In this document: piece by piece, positions 1 to 11,519 of the stretch
How the letters are laid out: every line of letters begins with the position of its first letter
How positions within the stretch are numbered: position 1 is the first letter of the stretch
Source: Onychomys torridus
Taxonomy: Eukaryota > Chordata > Mammalia > Rodentia > Cricetidae
DNA: 64,000 nt
NCBI RefSeq assembly: GCF_903995425.1
Contig: NC_050448.1
Location: forward strand, 101,134,284-101,198,283
Direction of reading: 5' to 3'
The notes under the pieces: generated by a model
Database searches by the model: none
The model's input: the letters and a program-made list of their open reading frames with translations, nothing else
Told to the model about the DNA's origin: nothing
Made by a program: the position numbers and the translations under genes

Positions 1-846
1 TTCACCCAATGACAGAGAAATGGATGAGATCTATAAGAACAACCTGGATGACAGTGGGAGTAATGAAGGGCAAGATCTGAGGGAAAGAAAGCTTAGGGGA
101 GCAGGAGATCCCAGCTGGATCAAGAACAGAAAGGGAGAACAAAGAATAACAGACTATGATAAATGAAGACCACTTGAGAACAGGAATAGGTAGAGTGCTC
201 AAGAGGTCCCCAGAAATCCACAATGATATTTCCTCTGTAGACTGCTGGCAATGGTCGAGAGAAAGCCTGATCTGACCTAGTCTGGTGATCAGATGACTAA
301 ACACCCCAACAGTCGTCTTGGATCTCTCATCCAATAACTGATGGAAGTGGATGCAGAGATCCTCAGCCAGGCCCCAGGTGGAGTTCCAGGTGTCCAACTG
401 TCGAGAAAGAGGAGGGACTGCAAGAGCATGAATTGTTGAATCCAAGATTGCAAAAAGCACAGGGACAAATAGCCAAATGAGTGGAAGTACATGAATTATG
501 AACCAACAGCTGAGGAGCCCCCAGCTGGATCAGGCCCTCTGGATAAGTGAAACAATTGAATAGCTTGATATTTTTGGAGGCACCCAGGCTGTGGGACCAG
601 GACCTGTCCTTAGTGCATGAGCTAGCTGTTAGGAAGCTTGGGCTTACACACGGACACATGCTCAGCCTGGAAGGAGGGGACAAGACCTGCCTGTAATGAA
701 TCCACCATGTTTAAATGAATCTCCAGGGGTGTCTTGGCCCTGGAGGACATGGGAATGGAAGGGAGGGGCTGGGGGAAGTTGGGGGTGGGTGCGGGAGGGG
801 GGAGGCCAGGGGAACCCATGGCTGATGTATAAAATTAAAACACATG

Positions 847-884
<38 letters not shown>
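1..884 (+). mobile_element. LINE-1 3' UTR, 5' end outside the window
   Basis: Non-coding 3' end of a rodent L1. The sequence from about 370 onward is closely repeated at 37,581-38,068 and, inverted and shorter, at 15,249-15,574, so it is a dispersed family rather than unique DNA. A G-rich tract near 750-815 precedes 'tgtataaaat' and an A-rich tail that has become an (AAT)n microsatellite. No ORF2 coding is seen in the part present. The element continues left of position 1, so its length and upstream target duplication cannot be judged. Confidence 0.85.
848..884. repeat. (AAT)n microsatellite, L1 tail
   Basis: About twelve AAT units directly after the L1 3' end; it is most simply read as the expanded poly(A) tail of that L1. 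Confidence 0.95.
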
Positions 885-891
885 CAGGCCA

Positions 892-895
<4 letters not shown>

Positions 896-935
<40 letters not shown>
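896..935. repeat. (TA)n microsatellite
   Basis: An uninterrupted TA dinucleotide run of about 40 bp, 12 bp downstream of the L1 tail. Confidence 0.95.
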
Positions 936-937
<2 letters not shown>

Positions 938-2068
938 TAAGAATAATTGTTCAGCCAAACAAATAATGCAAATTTAATTTGATTTTTTAAAAGATATTTG
1001 ATGTGAGCCATAATCATAGTAATGAACATTTTTAATAAAGTTAACTTGTTCAAAGATTGGCCTATCTATATTTATCTAATTGTTCCCTAGCAATTAATTT
1101 AAATAAGTCATGTGATGTCTAATATTTTAAGATATCCTCTCATTAACTGAAATATTTCTTATACATCAGACTTTTAAAAATCCAAAGTAGAAATCAAATG
1201 TCCACTTTTCAAGCTTTTAACTCATCAGCTATAAATTTACTTACACCAATCTCATACTTTCCCTTTAAAGACATTTTACAATCAATATATTTAATAATTA
1301 ATAGATATTCATTAAACATCATATCTTCTGTAAGTTTCAATGATAATATTATGTTAAAACTACACATATATATTTCCAAGGGAAAGAGAAGATGTTTAAC
1401 TCAGACAGTAAGAAAAAGAAGGTAGTTGTAATTTGAGATACCAGTAGTAAGCAAAAATAAACTGGAGTGATGGAGAAACTGGATTGAATTTCCCGAACCT
1501 TAAAATGTTTTACCGTTTCTAAAAGGCTTGGTCATCCCTGAGTTCTCTACTCGGCCCCTCTGCCAGTACTCTCATGTCCACCATAGAGATATCCTAGAAA
1601 CGAAGAGTATAGCTCTCATTGTTAACCACAGAATTCAACAAATTCTGATCCAAAGCTACATATCAAATAGACTTTTAAACCACCATGTTTAATATTTAAA
1701 CCATCTTTGATTTAGTCATGTAATCATAAAGCAAGATGTTACAAGGAAGTTAAATGCAGAAAAGGGAATATTGTATTGGTTTTTGTTTTTAAGTAGTGCT
1801 GATTTTTTTAAAATGGAAACTTTACACTTTGTCCTGTTTTACCAGAATACAATTTTTATGTCTAAAGAGCCCATTGCTCATATTTCCAAGTCGGCTTTTT
1901 TTTTTTTCTATCAGTGTACTACTGCAATGCTATTTCAATCAACTGAACATTTGTCAGCCCCAGAAATAAGGTTTAATTCACTGTAGACATAAATAAATCG
2001 AGTCAGAGAAATGTGAAACCTCAAGGAAGGTCTTTATGTTAATCTAAATTTTCTCATTGTCAGAAACA
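936..2068. other. AT-rich stretch without recognised features
   Basis: No repeat family, coding similarity or RNA gene recognised. Reading frames are short and broken by frequent stops, as expected of AT-rich non-coding DNA. Confidence 0.6.
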
Positions 2069-2086
2069 AATCACTTTTTAAAAATG

Positions 2087-2133
2087 ATATTATTATTGTT
2101 ATTGTTTATTATTATTGTTATTATTATTATTAC
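2087..2133. repeat. (TTA)n-rich microsatellite, L1 tail
   Basis: TTA/TTG trinucleotide run at the 3' end of the minus-strand L1, the mirror image of the (AAT)n tail at 848-884. Confidence 0.85.
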
Positions 2134-3903
2134 TATTTACATCCCTACTGCAGTTTTCCCTTACTCCTGCCAGTTCCCCGATCCCATTGCCCCCACATCC
2201 ACTCTTCCTTTATTTCTTTCAGAAAAGGTCAGGCCTCTCATGGATATCAATCAAACATGGTATATCAAGTTGCAGGAAGACTAGGTACCTCTCCTGATAT
2301 TAAGGATGGACAAGACAATCCAGTGTGAGGAACAGGGACCTATGCAGGCTCCCTGGTTGCCAGTTCAGTCTCTGTAAGCCCCTATGAGCACAGGTTTGTT
2401 GATTCTGTAGGTTTTCTGGTGGTGTCCTTGAATCCTCTGGCTCCTACAGTCCTCCCTGTCTTCCAAAGGATTCCCTGAGCTCAGCCTAATGTTTGGTTGT
2501 GCATCTCTGCATCTGTTTCCACCCATTTCTGGGTGAAGCCTCTCTAATCACTATTAGGCTAGGTGCCAATCTATGAGTACAGCAGAATATCACTAGGCAT
2601 CATTACATTGTTTTTTGTTTATTGTTTGTTTGTTTTGGGGATTTTTGTTTTTGTTTTGTTTTGTTTTGTCTTGTTTTTTTTGCTAGTCATGTTCGGTTCT
2701 ATTTTGGGTCTCCTGGCTACACATCCTCTGGTTCCTGGCTGTATGAGAGGTGTGCTCCCTCTTGGGGCATGGGCTTCAGGCTGGACCACTCACTGGTTCA
2801 CTCTCACAAATTTTGTGCCATCTTTACCCAAGCACATCTTGTAGACAGGACAAGTTGTTGTAGATTATATGGATGGCTTGGTGTCCCAATCCCAGTACTG
2901 AAGTCTTGCCTGGTTACAGAAGATGGCTAATTCAGGCTACATATTAGTAGCCTATTGCTAGGAGTCTTAGCTGGCAACACCCTTGTAGATTCCTGGAAGT
3001 TTCCATTGCACTAGGCTTCTACCCAAATGCCCCCCTTTTCCAGTTGTCTCCTTCAATATTCTCCTCTGTGCCACTCATCTTATCCTTCCTGTTCACATCC
3101 ATACCCTCCCCCAGTCTACCCATGATACCTATTCTATTTCTCCTTCCTAGGGAGATCCAAGCACACACACCCCTCCTTGAACCTTCCTTGTTACTTAGCC
3201 TCTGTGAATTGCAGCATGGCTATCCTTTTTCTTTACATATAATATCCACTTAAAAGTGAATACATACAATGTCTGCCTTACTGGGTCTGGGTTATCTCAC
3301 TCAGGATGATTATTTTTCTAGTTCTATCCATCTGCCTGTAAATTTCATGAGCTCATTGTTTTTAACAGCTGAGTAATATGCCATTGTGTAGTGACCACAT
3401 TTTGTTTATCCATTCTTCAGTTGAGGGACATCTAGGTTGTTTTCAGGGACTGGCAATTACCAATAAAGCTACTATGAACATAATTGAGCAAGTGTCCTTG
3501 TGACAGGATAAAGCATCTTTTGAGTATATGCCCAAGAGTGGTATTAAGGTAGATAGATTCCAAATTTTCTGAGAAACCCTCATAATGATTTCCAATGTAG
3601 CTGTACAAGTTTGCCCTCCCACCAGTCTTGGAGGAGTGTTCCCCTTGCTCCACATCCTCACCTGCATGAGCTGTTACTTGTGTCTGTTTTAGTCATTCTG
3701 ACAGGTGTAAGATGGAATCTCTGAGTCATTTTGATTTGCAGTTCCCTGATGGCTAAAGATGCTGAACATTTAAATATTTCCCGGCCATTTGAGATTCCTC
3801 TGTTGAGAATTCTGTTTAGATCTGTATCCCATTTTTTAATTGGATTATTTGGTTTGTTGATGTCTAGTTTCTTCGGTTCTTTATATATTTTGGAAATCAT
3901 CCC

Positions 3904-4370
3904 TGTAGTATGAAACTTAAATAGTTATTTTAATAAAAAACCAGGAGCCAGATATTGTTGTAAATGCTGAAAGATCAGAGAAACAAAGGAACAAGCCACT
4001 GCCACGTCTCGCCTCTAGGACTCCACAGCCTGAAAAGCTTCAGTTCCCATCTCTTCACACCTTATGTACCTTTCTCTGCCCAGCCATCACTTCCTTCTTA
4101 GTGCTTCCTAAGCAAAGGCATGAGATCTCAAATGCTGGGATTAAAGGTGTGTCCCACCACTGCACAGCTCTGCTTCTATCCTAGACTGATTCAATCTCAT
4201 GTAGTCCATGGTGGCTTTGAACTACAGAGATCCAGATAGATCTCTTCCTCCCCAATGCTAGGATTAAAGGTGTGTGCCACCACTGCCTGGCATCTATGTT
4301 TAATCTAGTAGCTTGTTTTGTTCCCTGATCTTCAGGCACATTTTATTAGGGTACACAATATATCGCAACA
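3904..4370 (-). mobile_element. Solo LTR, family A (B1-containing, ERV2-type), copy 1
   Basis: A 467-bp solo LTR inserted into L1 ORF2. It starts TGTAG and ends CA on the plus strand. The flanks carry a perfect 6-bp duplication CATCCC at 3898-3903 and 4371-4376; six bases is the usual size for class II (ERVK) integration. The L1 reads on without loss across the site. The same family recurs at 24,441, 30,115, 31,520 and 59,489. In LTR orientation it has a 'cttatata'-type TATA region, and a B1-like 'tttaatcctagc' segment lies inside. No internal proviral DNA is left, implying LTR-LTR recombination. The database family name is unknown to me. Confidence 0.85.
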
Positions 4371-5290
4371 CATCCCTCTGCCAAATATAGAGTTGGTGAA
4401 AATCTTCTCTCATTCTCTAGGCTGCTGTGTTTGTCCTATTGTTGGTGTCCTTTGCCTTAGAGAAGCTTTTCAGTTTCATGAAATTTCATTTATTAATGTC
4501 AATGATAGTGCCTGTGCTATTGGTGTTCTGTTCAGAAAGTTGTCTCCTGTACCAATGTGTTCAAGGCTATTTTTAATTTTCTCTTCTATCAGATTCAGTG
4601 TATCTGGGTTCATGTGGAGGTCTTTGATCCACTTGGACTTGAGTTTTGTGCAGAGTGACAGATATGGATCTATTTGCATTCTTCTATATGCCAGCATCCA
4701 GTTAGACTAGCACAATTGTTTAAGATGCTTTCTTTTTTCATTGTATAATGTCAAAATTCAAGTGTCCATAGGTGTGTAGAGTTATGTCTGGGTCTTGAAT
4801 TTGATTCCATTGATCCAACTGTCTATATTTATTTCAATATCATGCCATTTTCATTGCTATAACTCTAGAGTGGAGCTTGAAATCAGGGATGGTGATACCT
4901 CCAGAAGTTCTTATATTGTACTAGATTGTTTCAACTTCCATGAGATTTTTTTCTCTTTCATATGAGGTTGAGTATTGTTCTTTAAAGGTCTGTAAAGATT
5001 TGTGTTGGGATTTTTGGGGGGATTACATTCAATCTGTAGATTGCATTTGGTAAGACAGCAATTTTTACTCTGTTAATCCTACTAATCCATGAGCATGTTC
5101 TTTCCATCTTGTGATATCTTCTCCAATTTCTTCTCAAAGACTTGAAATTCTTGTCATATGGGTCTTTCACTTGCTTGGTTAGAGTTACACCAAGTTTTTT
5201 AATTATTATTATTTGTGGCTATTGTGAAGGGTGTTGTTTGCCTGATTTATTTCTCTGCCCAATTACCATAACCAATCATTTTTTAAAATT

Positions 5291-5947
5291 TTTATGAACA
5301 TATAAATTTCCTTGAAATGACATCAAAGACTTTGAGCATACTATCGTAAATGGTGTTTGGAACACTATCTGCTGCAGTGGTCACCCAACAGCTCACTAAG
5401 TGTGGCATTTCCCCAAGCTGGGGCACTTTAAAAATTTTTATTTCTCAATTGATCCACTTAAGCAACAGTAAGAGCATTTTCATTGATGAATTCATAATTT
5501 GTCTAGACAATACAAACCTGCTGTAATCTTTACCAATTCAGCTGTCTTCCAGATGCTCAGCCACTCAGGGGTGACGTGGTATTTTTAATGATTCTTTGCA
5601 GCATCTAAAGATGAAATATATCCAGCAGAGATTAAAATGTGCTTATGTTTACTGAGTTCCATGTGTATAATTTAAAGGAATATAAAACGACTAAAACCTA
5701 AGGCCTCTGGATGAAAAATGCCAAAATATAAAAGTTTATCACATATTGTCTATTCAACATTATATCATACTCATAAACCAAACACACCATTTTAAATGCC
5801 TCAAATTTTTTGTTGTATAAGTGCTCATATAAATTTAAAAAAGAATTCAGTCCATGACTCTAAAAAATGACTTTGATAAATTAGTGAAGGGATTGTGTTC
5901 CCCTGTTTGGTGTACATTGTGGAAATTAAAAAACAACTACAGTTTTA
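5291..5947. other. AT-rich stretch without recognised features
   Basis: Nothing recognisable on either strand; no open frame of interest. Confidence 0.6.
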
Positions 5948-5960
5948 AAATTAAATTATG

Positions 5961-6118
5961 AGCTGGGTGGTGGTGGCACACATCTTTATTCCCAGCACTC
6001 ATGAGGCAGAGGCAGGCAGATCTTTGTGAGTTCGAGGCCAGCCTGGTCTACAGAACAAGATCCAGGAAAGGCACAAAGCTACACAGAGAAACCCTGTTTT
6101 GAAAATAAAAAATAAAAA
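5961..6118 (+). mobile_element. B1 SINE
   Basis: 7SL-derived B1 with the usual head (gctgggtggtggtggcaca), the 'cccagcactcatgaggcagaggcaggcagat' block and an A-rich tail. A direct repeat (AAATTAAAYTATG, 12 of 13 matching) flanks it at 5948-5960 and 6119-6131. Confidence 0.92.
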
Positions 6119-6193
6119 AAATTAAACTATGGTTTAAATACTCAACTTAAAAATTCAATATTAATGAACATTTAAAACACCTTAAAGATGCAT

Positions 6194-6197
<4 letters not shown>

Positions 6198-6254
<57 letters not shown>
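6198..6254. repeat. (TC)n microsatellite
   Basis: 57 bp of pure TC dinucleotides. The Arg-Glu polypeptide readable on the minus strand is a product of this array. Confidence 0.97.
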
Positions 6255-6255
<1 letters not shown>

Positions 6256-6256
<1 letters not shown>

Positions 6257-9053
6257 TCTCAGTAGCAGTCCAAATATTGACACCATAGTCCTCCAAGTTT
6301 GCAGTCTTCCCAACATCTTTGACTTTTGAATTTCTGAACTTGACCTGACTACCCTGTGCTCTGAAGCAGGCATTTCTCACCTTCACCATCAATGAACAGC
6401 TTCATTAAGAGCAGTCCATCAGCTTTGGGTCTTTCTCTGATGCAGAGGACATCAAAGATGGAGATTCAGAGATAACAGAGTTTAACCAACCAAGAGTAAG
6501 ACATTGGGTGTCATGAAAGTCAAGAATGTCAAATTCATAGATCCATGTGGCCATGCCCCCACTTGGCCTGCTTCACCAGTAGGGATGCTGTTTTAGGTCT
6601 CATAGTTAATATTGATTGTCAGCTTGATAAAACATAGAATCATCAAGAAAATAAACCTATGGTGTATCTAAGAAGAATTTCATAAACTAGGTTCTTTGTG
6701 ATGAAAGCCCATTCTGAATAATTGAATAATAAAAAAACGGAAAAAACCAGCTTAACAACATTTATCATGCTTCATGACTGTCAACAAATGTGACCAGCTG
6801 ACTTTCCATACTTTTCCTACCATGATAGACTTCATAGCCCCAAACTGTCAGGCTTTACAATATATCCTCACACACACTTAAGTTTCTTTTTGACCAAGTA
6901 TTTGGTCAAGTCAATAATAAGAAATAAGAAATAATAAGTTATAATATAAAGTTATCAACAATATAGTAATAATAAAGCAATAAAGAAAGAAAGAATAAGG
7001 GATAATGATAAAGTAATATGGGACCCATGGAGGAATTGTAACTACTGTAGAAGGGGTAGGGACTGGGGCTAGAGTCACATAGGTACAACAATTTACTTCA
7101 AAGACACAGATATGGAAACGGACAATCCAGAGACTATGAAGACAGAAGCCAAAGTGGTTATGACTAGTACCCAGAAGGAATTGTTACAACAGAGAAGATG
7201 CATACACACCACACAGCAGATGTAACGATACTTCTGCTTTTGGATCATTCTTACAGGTTGCTGAGTTTAGAAAGACTTCAGCATTGAAGCACCTGCTTTA
7301 GAACGTCAGATTATTTTTGAATTGAGCTACCAAGATGGCTTGTGAAAGATGCTTCACCCATTTGAAGACAAATTCTGAGTTTGTCCTTTTGTGTGTTCGT
7401 TTGTTTGTTTGTAAAGTTTCATTAGCTATCCTCTAACCAGATTTTCTTGGAGTGGGGGGTGGGCTCTGAGAATTATTGCTTCTGGTTTAAAAATATATAT
7501 TAAGTTTGGCCAGACATCTCTTCAGTTAATATGCATCTAGGGACATTTTCAAAGACTGCACACAATGTTTATCATGGCCAGAATGTGATTTCTAAATCTA
7601 CCTATGAATATTCTGCATCAAAACCAAAATTTCTTAGAGATATTTTAAGTTTAGGTCACTTGATAGAAGATTTCTTGAAAATGTCTGTGAATGCCAGTGT
7701 TTTAATGCTAGGTAAAATGGTTTATGGCATTTTGGGTCCTTTATGGAATTCATTGGAAAGATAAAATGCAGTGCAGAAGAGCCAGGCAGCATCAAACAGT
7801 ATATGTGTCCAGGATATTAGAAAATGGTCCAGAGACTTTAATTGCCAAACTTTCTTTACTCCCTCAAACTATACTATTTTTCTAGATGCCACATATTAAA
7901 TTATTTTTAGTATATTTTTTTTAAAAATAAGTGCAAGAAAATGAAAAAAAATCTAGTTTGGTGGATGTACACAGTAGTAAATGTGAAACTGTACTTGAGG
8001 TAACTATTTTTATGAATACCTTAAAAGTAATGTACTGACCAAGGAAAGGAAACACCCTCTTCCACACCAGTATTCAAGACCGCAAAGACAATGACTAGCA
8101 GGTAGAAATTGCCTGTAATGACTGTTATAACAAGCTACGTGAGAAAGTCGTTAAATTAAACCAAATATATTCTGTAATTGCTTCCATTGAAAAGTCAATT
8201 GAAAACAGAATCGTAAAATACAGATTCATTTTATATTGCATTAATTTCCTATTTTTAGGAAAGTAATAATGCTTCAAAATCATTCATTACATTTCACTTT
8301 TAAAGGAATAACTATAAAAGTAATATTGTGTATTATGTGATAAGATCACATAAAATTTCAGGCTGACGTCTGATGCTTTCTTGAGTCAATCATCCCTTTG
8401 TGCATTTTCTCTCCTTTTGCCTGGTGGCAAAATCTTCTATCATGTTACTATGGAACCTACAAATCTTTCACTTCCCTTTGACTTAAAATAACAGTAATTT
8501 TTTGTAGGTGGATGCATATATTTACAGGTGAGTAATTCATATGGCTTGATGTATTCCCATAGAAGTCAATATGGATTATAATCTACTAATATGTAGATTT
8601 TCTTCTCTGCTACTTAAGAACTAGTGAAGCTTGCACCCTTGGATCCATATCAGTCACATGGGAAAGGAAAGATGTACACAAACAAATTTTCCAAAATGAC
8701 AGTTTAAAGTTTAAAAACTGGTTTTGAGTTATCCTACCAAAATAAGGCCAAGTACAATAATTGGTATAACACTGAAGGAGAAAATGTGAGTGACTAATAA
8801 ACCTGTCAAAAATCGCAAGCTCGAGTTTTATCTGAGTCAACGCTCAGTCCATGATGACATGACATCCTTTCAGTGGGTGGGAAACCAAAATTCAGAGTAG
8901 ATGAGTAAGTTATCCAAGTCATGTAGAAGAGTTAAGTTGGGACTCAAATATAAAAGGACCACTGTAGGATGTATATTCCACTCCAAGTAAACAACCAAGG
9001 AGCAAAATATTGAGGACAAAAAATGTATTCATTTTTCTTAACAAACATAAAAT
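6256..9053. other. Non-repetitive stretch, no gene recognised
   Basis: About 2.8 kb of AT-rich DNA. I recognise no SINE, LINE or LTR, and no convincing exon. The longest frame (7531-7764, +) has no recognisable domain and no splice context. Confidence 0.55.
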
Positions 9054-9056
9054 GCA

Positions 9057-9195
9057 GCTGGACTTGGTGGTGCACGTCTTTAATCCCAGCACTCGGGAGG
9101 CAGAAGCAGCAGGATCTCTATGAGTTCGAGGCCAGCCTTGTGTACAAAGCAAGTTCCAAGACAGCTAGGGCTGTTACACAAAAAACAAAAACTAA
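9057..9195 (+). mobile_element. B1 SINE
   Basis: B1 head 'gctggacttggtggtgcacg', then 'tttaatcccagcactcgggaggcag' and 'gagttcgaggccagcct', ending in an A-rich tail. It is moderately diverged. Confidence 0.9.
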
Positions 9196-10103
9196 AAGCA
9201 AACAGATTAGAAAATGGGAGAGCTATAATTAAAGTGATTGTGATCGTTAGAAAGATAAGAACTGTTTGTCCTTTGGACCTGTGTTTAAGAAAGTTGTAAT
9301 TTTGTATGTTAAAATTCCTTCCTATTACTTCACAGCTCACACTCTCTACCTCTAACACAGGAGTGACTGCCCTCACCCTAGCACCAGCACCTATACTAAG
9401 AAAGCAAGAAAGGTTTTAGCAATGTTGACAAAACAGATTTCCATCACAGAACAGGGCCACTGGCCCACAAAAAAGATTCCATAAAGAGTGATTGACCGGG
9501 CAAGTGTGTGCATGCATTAAAACACAGCAGAGCACAGGCAATGAAGGCATTCTCCATGCACTCTAGCTGTGTTTGTGCCAAAGGATGATGATAGTGAAAC
9601 ACACACTCTGAAACATTCATTGTATCTACTGTTTTGAAGAAAACGGACTGGATTACTGCTCCTCACTTCATCATTTTCAAAAGGGATCCTTTCACTAGCT
9701 GCAGCAGACTTACCGGTTGTTTCTTCCCAGTCCAAAATTTAAAAACAAAACAAAACAAAAACAGGTTTTGCTTCCCCTAGAAGAATCATTTCTTCCCAGA
9801 AGCACATGATGTTTTCCTGCCTTTTGCTAAGCATCTTAACGCCATCCTGTGAGTTGCTGTGACTTCGTCTCTGAGGCACTAAGCTTTCTAAGTCCCAAGA
9901 TCAAGAGGAACACTGCAGTGAGGATCAAGAGAAACTGTAAAATACCAGCTTTTGTCTCTATAATAGAAGCATACTGCTCTTCAGTTGGCTGACATTTTAA
10001 CAAAGCTACAAGTTTTGTCCAGGTTCATTCTCAAAATACAGTCTCTAAGCAGTTCCAAACTTTACCATGGGAATCAATGTGTAGGAATTTTGGTGAACAT
10101 ACT
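9196..10103. other. No recognised feature
   Basis: No repeat or coding similarity recognised. A donor-like 'cttacc' (minus strand) occurs near 9,710, but no acceptor or open frame supports an exon. Confidence 0.5.
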
Positions 10104-10272
10104 TCTTTTTTTGTTTGTTTTGTTTTGTTTTGAAGACAGGGTTTCTCTGCATAGTTTTGGTGCCTGTCTTGGATCTCTCTCTGTAGAACAGGCTAGCTTC
10201 GAGCTCACAGAGATACACCTGGCTCTGCCTCTGGAGTGCTGGGGTTAAAGACATGTGCAGCCACTGCCCGGA
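10104..10272 (-). mobile_element. B1 SINE
   Basis: Reverse-orientation B1: T/G-rich tail, 'gacagggtttctctg', 'tgtagaacaggctagc' and 'gagtgctggggttaaag', ending at 'cactgcccgg'. Confidence 0.9.
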
Positions 10273-10308
10273 TCGTGAATATATTTCTTTAGTAATTATG
10301 TCACCACA

Positions 10309-10315
<7 letters not shown>

Positions 10316-10344
<29 letters not shown>
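10316..10344. repeat. Poly(A) run
   Basis: 29 consecutive A residues with no recognisable retroposon body directly upstream. Confidence 0.95.
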
Positions 10345-10346
<2 letters not shown>

Positions 10347-10890
10347 GTAGCGTCAGAGAAAAGGCTGCTAAGTATGTGGTAATGCTCCCTGGGAATTATC
10401 ACAGGTGTTAGATCATCTCTCACCTACAAAGTCAAAATCCAAGAACATTTGAGGCAACATCCCAAACATTCCTCTTAATCCTAATAATTTAACATCATTG
10501 CATAAAATATTCCCAGTGCAATTCTATGAGACTAAAACGTCATTATTTTGTCCTCAACTTTGTGTTTTCTTGTTGTTTGCTGACAGTTTGCATACAGGTT
10601 CCAGTATGGTTGCACTTCCTAGGATCTACAGGCATGGGGGCTGACTCCCAATGGTTAATGAGCAGAGACAAGAGAACTTTATCCTGTTTTTCAGGGTCCC
10701 TTCAAACTGTCACTTGTTTTTGTCCAGGTAATACTCCTTGGATAATAGCATTAACCTTGGCCATTTGCTCTCCTCTTCATGCCATTGCTCCTTCAGAATG
10801 GAAGAGATCTAAAATAAGTAGGAATAAGCATAACAAAGGGTACAGAAATAGGAAAAGACACAAACTTTTAGCCAGCAGACACCAACTTAC
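10345..10890. other. No recognised feature
   Basis: A 122-codon open frame on the plus strand (10,526-10,894) has no recognisable domain and lacks the codon regularity of a conserved gene; I treat it as chance. Confidence 0.45.
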
Positions 10891-10942
10891 CTGAAAATAG
10901 CTTGGAATCTATAATTCATGTCCAGGCCATCGTCATGGACAG
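10891..10942 (-). other. Possible 52-bp exon of an unidentified minus-strand transcript
   Basis: Read on the minus strand, a good acceptor (pyrimidine-rich TTCAGTTTTCTGTCAG) is followed by 52 bases and a consensus donor (CAG then GTAAGT). One of three frames is open throughout and reads VHDDGLDMNYRFQAIF; the other two contain stops. I do not recognise the peptide. It could be a coding exon, an exon of a non-coding RNA or a chance match; splice-like pairs do occur by chance in introns. Nothing else in the window clearly belongs to the same transcript. Confidence 0.25.
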
Positions 10943-11354
10943 CTGACAGAAAACTGAACGTAAGTATGCTTGCTTCAGACAAAAATGCTTGTGGATTTGA
11001 TTTAATTAAGAGAAAAGTCATATTTAAAATCATTGCTCTAGAATGTGTTTTGATGAAGAAATATAATATTTGTTTCACATTGACCTTTTATTCTAGTTAA
11101 CCATGTACTAAAGCTAGCAAGTGTTGGTACTCAGTTCACTCTTTACACGTCCTCTCTTCCCCTTGAAGTACTTTTAAGATTCTTCTTGCAGTATGGCTTT
11201 TCTGTCATTTTTCTTTTGATTTTTCAGGTTTTTTTTTTTTTTAAAGAAATTCACATACTAACAGTATCTTACACTGAACAATAATTTATGGCTGAATAGT
11301 AAACACCTTTTTTTTAATCTCCTACTCTCATGGTATATTAAGAGTTAGGAATTT

Positions 11355-11519
11355 GCCTGGTGGTGGTGGCACATGACTTTAATCCCAGCACTCAGGAGGC
11401 AAAGAGGCAGGCAGATCTCTGTGAATTTGAGGACAGCCTGGTCTACAGAGCTAGTTCCAGGACAGCCAGGGCTATACAGAAAAATCCTGTCTCCACGAAC
11501 CAAAACCAACCACAAAAAA
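11355..11519 (+). mobile_element. B1 SINE
   Basis: B1 head 'gcctggtggtggtggcacat', the cccagcactcaggaggc block, and an A/C-rich tail. Weak direct repeats (AGAGTTAGGAATTT and AGAACTAAGAATTA) flank it, as in an older copy. Confidence 0.9.

Larger units (their letters stand above)
2086..5273 (-). mobile_element. 5'-truncated LINE-1 (3' UTR and ORF2 C-terminal part), split by an LTR
   Basis: A minus-strand L1 of an older lineage. From the left it carries a T-rich/TTATTA tail (2086-2133), 3' UTR (to about 3,400) and ORF2 C-terminal sequence. Decayed ORF2 translations are readable at 3,430-3,900 and 4,476-5,170 on the minus strand; the latter includes the stretch NFKSLRRNW...SWISRINRVKIAVLP, typical of rodent L1 ORF2 downstream of the RT core. 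A solo LTR interrupts it at 3,904-4,370, and the L1 reads continuously across the site. Flanks at 2069-2085 and 5274-5290 match at 15 of 17 positions (AATCAYTTTTTAAAAWT), a decayed target duplication that sets both ends. Confidence 0.85.

Noticed and set aside
10526..10894. 122-codon plus-strand frame
   Set aside because: No domain recognised, no promoter or splice context, and composition like its non-coding surroundings.
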